From positions 1 through 36,491 of the forward strand of contig JAJQEJ010000049.1 in NCBI GenBank assembly GCA_021201735.1: DNA of 36,491 nucleotides, written 5' to 3'. The translations under genes were made by a program, and so were the position numbers. The DNA comes from Oscillospiraceae bacterium (GTDB lineage: Bacteria > Bacillota > Clostridia > Oscillospirales > Oscillospiraceae). The notes beneath the pieces were generated by a model, which worked only from the letters and a program-made list of their open reading frames with translations, was not told where the DNA came from and ran no database searches. Below are positions 30,394-36,491 of this stretch, piece after piece (position 1 is the first letter of the stretch; each line of letters opens with the position of its first letter).

Positions 30394-31822
30394 TGTACTC
30401 TGGACGCCCCAGCCGCGGCAGAAGGCCTTTCAGGAGCGGTGGGAGTACGAGGCGCTCTACGGCGGCGCAGCGGGGGGCGGCAAGTCGGACGCCATTGTGA
30501 TGGAGGCTTTACGGCAGGTGCATATCCCGCATTATAAGGCGCTCATTCTGCGTAAGACCTACCCGCAGCTCACGGAGCTTGTGGATAAGAGTATGCTCTA
30601 CTACGGCATGGCCTTTCCCGGGGCGCGGTACAACGCGAGCACCCACACGTGGCGGTTCCCGTCGGGGGCGCGCATTATCTTCGGCTCCATGCAGCACGCG
30701 CAGGACCGCACGCGCTATCAGGGGCAGGCGTATGATTTTATCGCATTTGACGAGCTGACCCACTTCACGTGGGACGAGTACAGCTACCTGTTCTCCCGCA
30801 ACCGCCCCAACGGGCCGGGGACGCGGGTGTATATCCGGGCGACGGCGAACCCCGGTGGGGTGGGGCACGGCTGGGTGAAGGAGCGGTTCATCACGGCGGG
30901 CGCGCCCATGCAGACAGTCTGGGAGGACGTCTCGTGGCGGACACCCGACGGGAAGCAGGAGACGGCGCGGCAGAGCCGCATTTTCGTCCCGTCGTCGGTG
31001 TTCGATAACCCCGCGCTGCTGGAGCATGACCCGCAGTACGTCCAGCGGCTCGCCGCCCTGCCGCAGGCGGAGCGGGACGCGCTGCTGTACGGAAGCTGGG
31101 ACAGCTTTTCCGGGCAGGTTTTCACGGAGTGGCGCAATGACAGCGCCCATGCCTTTGACCGCGTCAACACCCACGTGGTCGCCCCCTTCCGCGTGCCGGA
31201 CAGCTGGAGCATCTGGCGCGGCTACGACTGGGGCTACACCCGCCCCTTCTCGGTTGGCTGGTACGCCGCCGACCACGACAGGCGGCTCTACCGCATCCGC
31301 GAGCTTTACGGCTGCACCGGTTCGCCGAACGAGGGGGTCAAGTGGGAGCCCGCGCGCATCGCGCGGGAAATCCGCCGCATCGAGTCGGAGGACCCGAACC
31401 TCAAGGGCAAGAAGGTGCTGGGCGTCGCCGACCCCGCCATCTTCAACGACAGCGGGACGGAGAGCGTCGCGGCGCTGATGGAGCGGGAGGGGGTCTACTT
31501 CCAGCGCGGGGACAACCGGCGGCTTGACGGCAAGATGCAGGTGCACCACCGGCTGGCGTTTGACGAAAACGGCATCCCCCTGCTCTACGTGTTCGACACC
31601 TGCCGCAACTTTATCCGCACGGTGCCGAACCTCACCTACGACACCGCCGACGTGGAGGACGTGGACACCGGCGGGGAGGACCACATCTACGACGAGCTGC
31701 GCTACGTCTGCATGGAAAACCCCATCGCAAGGCCGCGCGCCGCGCCGCGTAAAATCGCCGGGTACGACCCGCTGGGGGACGACACCCCGCAGTACGGGCG
31801 GTACGACTTTTACCGCCTGTAA
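30386..31822 (+). CDS. Phage terminase large subunit
   Basis: DNA-packaging motor and nuclease. The 478-residue TerL has the ATPase Walker A GGAAGGGKS (26-34), Walker B FIAFDELTHF (about 118-127) and a coupling-type TANPGG. The RNase H-like nuclease has its acidic residues in YDWGYTRPF (about 280), VADPAIFND (about 348) and DHIYDELRY (about 432). ATG 30386 gives a start overlapping the preceding gene; the frame is open further upstream but that part is out of register with the family. It looks intact. Confidence 0.94.
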   Translation: MADVLWTPQPRQKAFQERWEYEALYGGAAGGGKSDAIVMEALRQVHIPHYKALILRKTYPQLTELVDKSMLYYGMAFPGARYNASTHTWRFPSGARIIFGSMQHAQDRTRYQGQAYDFIAFDELTHFTWDEYSYLFSRNRPNGPGTRVYIRATANPGGVGHGWVKERFITAGAPMQTVWEDVSWRTPDGKQETARQSRIFVPSSVFDNPALLEHDPQYVQRLAALPQAERDALLYGSWDSFSGQVFTEWRNDSAHAFDRVNTHVVAPFRVPDSWSIWRGYDWGYTRPFSVGWYAADHDRRLYRIRELYGCTGSPNEGVKWEPARIAREIRRIESEDPNLKGKKVLGVADPAIFNDSGTESVAALMEREGVYFQRGDNRRLDGKMQVHHRLAFDENGIPLLYVFDTCRNFIRTVPNLTYDTADVEDVDTGGEDHIYDELRYVCMENPIARPRAAPRKIAGYDPLGDDTPQYGRYDFYRL

Positions 31823-31850
31823 CAGCATGAGAGAAAAGAGGAGAAGAAGC

Positions 31851-33716
31851 ATGAATGATACCTTAGAACCCCTGACCGGGGCGGCGGGGGAGGAGACGGA
31901 GGCGCTCTTTGCCCTGCCCGTCGGGACGCCGGAGATCCGCAAGGCGGCGGAGACTCTGCGCAATTACAAGGACGGCAAGGCCAATCTCGAGGCGCGGGTG
32001 GTGGAGGACGAGCGGTGGTACCAGATGCGCCACTGGGAGGTCATCCGGCGCGGCAAGGAGAGCGGTACACGCCCTGAACCGAGCAGCGCGTGGCTCTTTA
32101 ACGCCATCATGAACAAGCACGCCGACGCCATGGATAACTACCCGGAACCGAACATCCTCCCACGTGAGGCGCAGGACGAGGCGGACGCGCAGCGCCTGAG
32201 CGCGGTGCTCCCTGTGATTCTGGAGCGGTGCGAGTTCGAGCAGACCTATTCCGACAACTGGTGGGAGAAGCTCAAGCACGGCACGGCGGTCTACGGCGTG
32301 TTCTGGAACAACGACATGGAAAACGGCCTCGGCGACGTGGACGTGTGTCAGGTGGATTTACTTAACATCTTTTGGGAGCCGGGGATTACCGACATTCAGA
32401 AAAGCCGCAACCTCTTTGTCGTAAACCTTCAGGACCGCGACCTCTTAGAGGAGCAGTACCCCCAGCTGCGGCAGCAGGACATGGGGAATGCCGTCGATAT
32501 CAAGCAGTATATTTTTGACGACACGGTGCGCACCGACGAGAAGGTTGTGGTGGTGGACTGGTACTACAAGCTGCGCACACCTGAGGGGAGGACGGTGCTG
32601 CACTACGCGAAATTTGTGGGCGAAACTCTCCTCTTCGCGAGCGAGAACGAGCCGGACTACGCGGAGCGCGGCTGGTACGACCACGGGCGTTACCCGTTCG
32701 TGTTCGACACCCTCTTCCCCGAAAAGGGGACGCCGGTGGGCTTCGGGTACGTCGCGCTCTGTAAAGACCCGCAGCTTTACATCGACCGGCTGGGGCAGAA
32801 TATCCTCGAAAACGCCATGATGGCCACCCGCCCGCGCTACTTCGCCGCGTCGAGCGCCGGGGTGAACGAGGAGGAGTTCCTCGACTGGAGCCGCCCCATC
32901 GTCCACGTGGAGGGCACCCTCGACGACGCGCGCCTCAAGCCCGTGACGGTGAACACCCTCGGCAGCATCTACCCCAATATTCTGGAGATGAAGATCAGCG
33001 AGCTCAAGGAGACCGCCGCGAACCGCGACATGTCCTCCGGCGGGACGAACGGCGGCGTGACGGCGGCCTCCGCCATCGCGGCCTTGCAGGAGGCGGGGAA
33101 TAAGGCGGCGCGCGACATGATTTCGGGCAGCTACCGGCGCTATACCCAGCTCGGCTACCTCTGCATCGAGCTTGTGCGGCAGTTTTACGACGAGATGCGC
33201 TCGTTCCGCATCACCGGGCCGAACGGCAACCGCTACGAGGAGGTGTCCGGCCAGTCCCTGCGCGAGCAGGTGGTGGGCACCGCCGCCGACGGCAGCGCGC
33301 AGACCCGCCGCCCCGTGTTCGACATCAGCATCCAGCCGCAAAAGCGCAACCCCTTCTCCCGCATGAGCCAGAACGAGCTTGCCAAGGAGCTCTACGGCCT
33401 CGGCTTCTTCAACCCCGAGCGGGCGCAGGAGGCCGTCGGCGCGCTGGAGCTGATGGAGTTTGAGGGGAAGAGCAAGGTGCTCCGGCAGATCACCCAGGGG
33501 CAGACACTGCAAAACACCTGCCGGCAGTTATCCGAGACACTGGCGGGCATCACCGGCGTCGCGGCGGGGGGTTCGGGCGAAATGCCCCCCGCCGCCGGGG
33601 GAACCGGCGGCGGAAATACCCTCGCCGCATCGGCCAAGCAGGCGCAGCTCGCCACGCAGGACAATTACGGCGAGACGCTGGTGCGCCGCGGCATGACAGG
33701 GGGGACGGCGGGGTGA
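31851..33716 (+). CDS. Phage portal protein
   Basis: Dodecameric channel at the capsid vertex through which DNA is packaged. The 621-residue product has portal-type features: an N-terminal helical region with ANLEARVVEDERWYQMRHWE, SSAWLFNAIMNKHADAMDN, the wing with LLNIFWEPG, DPQLYIDRLGQNI and a long stem helix region with TAASAIAALQEAGNKAARDM. The C-terminus is Gly-rich. GAGGAG precedes the ATG at 31851. It follows TerL by 28 bases and overlaps the protease gene by 4 bases, the standard order of a head module. Confidence 0.9.
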   Translation: MNDTLEPLTGAAGEETEALFALPVGTPEIRKAAETLRNYKDGKANLEARVVEDERWYQMRHWEVIRRGKESGTRPEPSSAWLFNAIMNKHADAMDNYPEPNILPREAQDEADAQRLSAVLPVILERCEFEQTYSDNWWEKLKHGTAVYGVFWNNDMENGLGDVDVCQVDLLNIFWEPGITDIQKSRNLFVVNLQDRDLLEEQYPQLRQQDMGNAVDIKQYIFDDTVRTDEKVVVVDWYYKLRTPEGRTVLHYAKFVGETLLFASENEPDYAERGWYDHGRYPFVFDTLFPEKGTPVGFGYVALCKDPQLYIDRLGQNILENAMMATRPRYFAASSAGVNEEEFLDWSRPIVHVEGTLDDARLKPVTVNTLGSIYPNILEMKISELKETAANRDMSSGGTNGGVTAASAIAALQEAGNKAARDMISGSYRRYTQLGYLCIELVRQFYDEMRSFRITGPNGNRYEEVSGQSLREQVVGTAADGSAQTRRPVFDISIQPQKRNPFSRMSQNELAKELYGLGFFNPERAQEAVGALELMEFEGKSKVLRQITQGQTLQNTCRQLSETLAGITGVAAGGSGEMPPAAGGTGGGNTLAASAKQAQLATQDNYGETLVRRGMTGGTAG

Positions 33717-34072
33717 TCACGGCGGCGGTTTCATCCAAAGGCACGCGCCACACCCTCACCATGCGCGGGCACGCGGGGGGGATAGACAGGGCGGAGATCC
33801 CCTGCGCCGCGTGTGGCACGCGCCCGGACGACTGGGGCAATCTGGTGTGCGCCGCCGCCTCTGCGCTCGGGCAGAGCCTGCTCGCGTATTTGCAGATGGA
33901 CTGCCAGGGCGCGGAGAAGCTGCAAAGCCACGCGCGCGACGGCGACCTGCGCGTCACCTGCACGGGCGGCGCGGACGTGGCGGCGGCCTTCCGGCTCACC
34001 GAGACAGGCCTGCGCCAGCTCGCGGCGACCTATCCGGAGGATATACACATTAAAAATGAAAAGGAGCAATGA
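33713..34072 (+). CDS. Prp-like cysteine protease of the phage head module
   Basis: A 119-residue protein of the ribosomal-processing cysteine protease (Prp) family, which in Firmicutes cuts ribosomal protein L27 and, in some staphylococcal phages, head proteins. The catalytic His is in MRGHAGG and the Cys in VCAAASALGQSLL. Between them lies an extra stretch, AEIPCAACGTRPDDWGN, with a Cys-x2-Cys pair not found in the short host form. It starts with GTG overlapping the portal stop. Its place between portal and scaffold suggests it is the prohead maturation protease. Confidence 0.82.
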   Translation: MITAAVSSKGTRHTLTMRGHAGGIDRAEIPCAACGTRPDDWGNLVCAAASALGQSLLAYLQMDCQGAEKLQSHARDGDLRVTCTGGADVAAAFRLTETGLRQLAATYPEDIHIKNEKEQ

Positions 34073-34075
34073 ACC

Positions 34076-34636
34076 ATGGAAACGGCAACAACAGGCGCCC
34101 CCACAGCTGCGCCGACAGAGGCGGCGGTCGCGTCGACAGGCGTGGCAAATACAATCCCGGCAGAGAGCACAGATGGACAGGCCCTGCCTGAAACCACCGC
34201 GCCGCAGACGGAGGAGGCCCCTCCGGCGGAGCAGGAGGGAGAATCCCCCCCGCCCCCGCGCAGCCGCGCCGAGGCGCAGATCGCCGGGTGGCTGCGCGAC
34301 GTGGAGGCGATTGAGCAGGCCTACGGCGGTGTGCAGGTGCGCAAGGAGCTGCGTGACCCGCGCTTTATGGGCCTTGTGCAGCGCGGCGTCCCGCTCAAGC
34401 AGGCGTTTGAGAGCCTGCACTTAGAGGAGATCAAGCGCGGCATCGCCCGCAAGACGGCGCGGGAAACAGAACGGCGCGTCGTCGGCGGCATCCGCGCGCG
34501 GGGTAACCGCCCGGCGGAGAACGCCGCCGCGAGCCAGAACCCCGTCAGCACCCGCCCCGATCTCTCCCGCCTGACCCGCCGCGACCGCGCGGACATCGCC
34601 CGGCGCGTGGCGCGCGGCGAGCAGATTTCCTTTTAA
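34076..34636 (+). CDS. Probable phage scaffold protein
   Basis: A 186-residue, highly charged protein without Cys. The first 60 residues are Thr/Ala/Pro/Glu-rich and disordered. A helical core (about 62-140) follows with SRAEAQIAGWLRDVEAIEQA, RDPRFMGLVQRGVPLKQAFE and IKRGIARKTARETERRV. The end, RDRADIARRVARGEQISF, matches the C-terminal capsid-binding motif seen in scaffold proteins of Firmicute phages with N4-gp56-type capsids. AAGGAG lies 8 bases before the ATG. It sits directly before the major capsid gene. Confidence 0.82.
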   Translation: METATTGAPTAAPTEAAVASTGVANTIPAESTDGQALPETTAPQTEEAPPAEQEGESPPPPRSRAEAQIAGWLRDVEAIEQAYGGVQVRKELRDPRFMGLVQRGVPLKQAFESLHLEEIKRGIARKTARETERRVVGGIRARGNRPAENAAASQNPVSTRPDLSRLTRRDRADIARRVARGEQISF

Positions 34637-34726
34637 GGATTGAGATCAAAGCCCCTGCAAAGCCAAACAATCTGTCATCAACAGGCAGAAAAATATAAAT
34701 GTTTGGAGAAATGAGAGGAGACACCT

Positions 34727-35728
34727 ATGGAAACAAGCTACATGAACCTGCGCATGTTCGACAACACGAACACCACCGGCGACACCGCGCTCTCGGCGGA
34801 GATGCGCACCTACTACTCCGACTACCTCATCGACAACGCGGGGCCGGAGCTGGTACACGACCAGTTCGGCCAGCGCCAGGCCATCCCCCAGAACGGCGGG
34901 CGCACCATCGAATTCCGCAAGTACGACCCGCTGGAGAAGGCGCTTACCCCCATCGCGGAGGGGGTCACGCCGAGCGGCAAGCGCCTGAGCGTCAGCACCG
35001 TCCCGGCGGACGTGCAGCAGTACGGCGACTACATCGAGATGAGCGACGTGCTCATGCTCACCGCCATCGACAACAACCTGTTGCAGGCGACAAAGCTCCT
35101 CGGCGCGCAGGCGGGGCAGACCCTCGACACCATTACGCGCGAGGTGCTCGTCGGCGGCACCAACGTCCAGTACGCGGAGGGGCAGGTCTCGAGCCGCGCG
35201 GCGCTCGTCGGCGGCAGCACTGTCGCGGAGGACAACCACTACCTCACCGTGGACGCGGTGCGGCAGGCGGTGCGGTTCCTGAAAAATCAGAACGCAAAGC
35301 CCATCAACGGCAGCTTTGTCGGCATCATCCACCCCGACGTATCCTACGACCTTATGAACGACCCGAAGTGGGTCAACGTCAAGACCTACTCCGACCCCGA
35401 CGGCATCTACGAAGGGGAGATCGGCAAGATCGAGAACGTCCGCTTTGTGGAGACCACAGAGGCGAAAAAGTTCGTCGGCGCGGGCGCGGGCGGGCGCGAC
35501 GTCTACTGCACCCTCATCATCGGCGAGAACGCCTACGGCGTGACCGAGGTCGCGGGCGGCGGGTTGCAACACATCGTCAAGCAGGTCGGCTCCTCCGGGA
35601 CGGCGGACCCCCTCAACCAGCGCGCCACCGCGGGCTGGAAGGCCCTCAAAACCGCAGAGCGCCTCGTGGAGCAGTTCATGGTGCGCATTGAGACCACGTC
35701 CACCTTCTCGGACGGGGTCGCGAACTAA
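34727..35728 (+). CDS. Major capsid protein, N4-gp56 family
   Basis: A 333-residue HK97-fold capsid protein. It shows the N4-gp56-type sequence pattern: LSAEMRTYYSDYLIDNAGPE, FGQRQAIPQNGGRTIEFRKY, LTPIAEGVTPSGKRLS and VQQYGDYIEMSDVL. A repeated hydrophobic lattice domain follows, with GSFVGIIHPDVSYDLMND, and the C-terminus contains RATAGWKALKTAERL. GAGAGGAG precedes the ATG. It looks complete. The 90-base gap to the scaffold gene contains nothing recognisable. Confidence 0.92.
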   Translation: METSYMNLRMFDNTNTTGDTALSAEMRTYYSDYLIDNAGPELVHDQFGQRQAIPQNGGRTIEFRKYDPLEKALTPIAEGVTPSGKRLSVSTVPADVQQYGDYIEMSDVLMLTAIDNNLLQATKLLGAQAGQTLDTITREVLVGGTNVQYAEGQVSSRAALVGGSTVAEDNHYLTVDAVRQAVRFLKNQNAKPINGSFVGIIHPDVSYDLMNDPKWVNVKTYSDPDGIYEGEIGKIENVRFVETTEAKKFVGAGAGGRDVYCTLIIGENAYGVTEVAGGGLQHIVKQVGSSGTADPLNQRATAGWKALKTAERLVEQFMVRIETTSTFSDGVAN

Positions 35729-35751
35729 TATTAAGAAAGGAAGTGTTTTAA

Positions 35752-36012
35752 ATGGCAGCGAAAACAGCAAAAACGGCGGAGGACGGCAGCATGGTCAACA
35801 TGCGCCTGTTCCGCGACAACGCGCGGTATAAGGACGACGTGTTCGTCGCCGTCAACGGCAAGGGCTGGCTCATCCAGCGCGGCGTTGACGTGGAGGTGCC
35901 CGACTACGTGGCGGAGGTGCTCAAGCAGAGCATGGAGCAGGATACCAGCGCGGCGCAGCTTATGGAGCAGGAGGCGGAGCTGTTCCGTCAGGAGAGCGAG
36001 AAGCTCGGCTGA
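35752..36012 (+). CDS. Small phage head-associated protein
   Basis: An 86-residue protein with a central VFVAVNGKGWLIQRGVDVEV strand pair and an acidic helical C-terminus rich in Gln and Glu. Such short genes directly after the capsid gene are common in Firmicute phages and may be head decoration or structural proteins. AAAGGAAG precedes the ATG by about 9 bases. It is the last gene of the module in this window; no head-tail connector or tail gene follows. Confidence 0.72.
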   Translation: MAAKTAKTAEDGSMVNMRLFRDNARYKDDVFVAVNGKGWLIQRGVDVEVPDYVAEVLKQSMEQDTSAAQLMEQEAELFRQESEKLG

Positions 36013-36261
36013 GCTTAAGGCGCATTACCCCCGCGGGGAGACAGGGGCTTGTAATTGGCCGCCTGTCCCCCCTTTCGGAGGGGGTTCCCCTTGGAAGCTT
36101 GGGGGCGCGCCCCCTTTTCCGCCTGCGCGGCGGGCGCCCGCATTTCCGCGTGGAAACGCGGGGCAAAGACGGTCGGGGGAAGTGTCCCCCGACACCCCCT
36201 CAAGGGCTTTTCGCGTGTGCAAGGCGGCAAAATGCACAGCGCCCCCATCGCCTCCCGACCT
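36013..36261. other. Palindrome-rich non-coding stretch after the phage head genes
   Basis: No convincing gene. Several GC hairpins occur: CCCCC/GGGGG at 36067-36084, GGGGGCGCGCCCCC followed by TTTT at 36101-36118 (terminator-like), and GTCGGGGG/CCCCCGAC at 36172-36193. Frames that cross it have repetitive Pro/Arg/Gly composition and no ribosome binding sites. Confidence 0.6.
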
Positions 36262-36491
36262 CTTGAAAAAATCCGGTGCCCACCCCGCCCGATACTGCCC
36301 CAGATATGGAAGCCGTTATCAGATACGGCCAGGGTGAAATCAGATTCTTCATACAGGCATACCGCTGCATAGCTTCGACTAAGGTAGTGCCCCACGATGA
36401 TTTGCAAGTTTGCGCGTCCCAGCCGTATCTGATCACGGCTCTCATGTTTGGGGCAGTATCGGGCGGGGGATGGCACTGGGCTTTTTAGAAG
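36262..36491. repeat. Long inverted repeat at the window end
   Basis: The arm 36262-36328 and the arm 36423-36491 are imperfect inverted copies of about 67 bases. They include an exact 19-base match, CCCCGCCCGATACTGCCCC (36283-36301) and its complement (36450-36468). The 94-base centre has no clear gene. It could be a MITE-like or other dispersed element and may extend beyond the window. Confidence 0.75.

Noticed and set aside
30509-31963. A 484-codon minus-strand frame opposite the large terminase
   Set aside because: It is antisense to an intact TerL and shows low-complexity shadow composition.
36015-36488. Overlapping frames of 70-153 codons on both strands at the window end
   Set aside because: They run across palindromes and both arms of the inverted repeat, show no ribosome sites and no recognisable domains.

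Overview
The window looks like a chromosome segment of a GC-rich anaerobic Firmicute of class Clostridia, most likely Oscillospiraceae-like. The basis is the gene set and order (maf-mreC-mreD cluster, ZapA, RlhA/U32 protein, CarD, IspD-IspF, SLH-domain and stalk-domain surface proteins, a DUF3343 plus cysteine desulfurase pair), the strong AGGAGG ribosome binding sites and the repeated use of TTG and GTG starts. No tRNA, rRNA or CRISPR array was seen.

Layout. 1-4.3 kb: a NodB-type deacetylase lipoprotein, a 5'-nucleotidase lipoprotein, an AT-rich pair (small protein plus XRE regulator) and a secreted stalk-domain protein. 4.3-8.8 kb (minus): penicillin-binding protein 2, a neopullulanase-like GH13 enzyme and a YbaK-type deacylase in one tight operon. 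8.8-12.4 kb: an accessory block with an unknown 96-aa protein, an XRE regulator, a 623-aa protein with a substrate-binding fold but no signal peptide, and the end of an IS3-type element. 12.4-17.5 kb (minus): zapA, U32/RlhA, dut, maf, mreC, mreD. 17.7-20.5 kb (plus): a MerR regulator, CarD, ispD-ispF. 20.5-23.9 kb: a long leader and a 932-aa SLH surface protein. 24.1-25.9 kb: DUF3343 protein, cysteine desulfurase and a 77-aa Cys/Gly repeat peptide. 26.1-28.7 kb: glycerol kinase and two small proteins. 28.75-36.0 kb: a prophage module with a repressor, divergent promoters, two small early genes, small and large terminase, portal, Prp-like protease, scaffold, N4-gp56-type capsid and an accessory head gene. 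The last 480 bases are palindrome-rich, end in a long inverted repeat, and carry no convincing gene.

How it fits together. The minus-strand genes are mostly cell division, cell elongation and housekeeping. In relatives maf-mreB-mreC-mreD-mrdA is often one run. Here mreB is absent between maf and mreC, and about 3.7 kb of accessory DNA lies between mreD and mrdA. A roughly 45-base hairpin element, with a conserved CCCCC core, occurs four times between genes, including at the position where mreB would be expected. The most unusual items are the 623-aa protein, the Cys/Gly peptide, the four-copy hairpin family, and the compact capsid module with an apparently headless small terminase.
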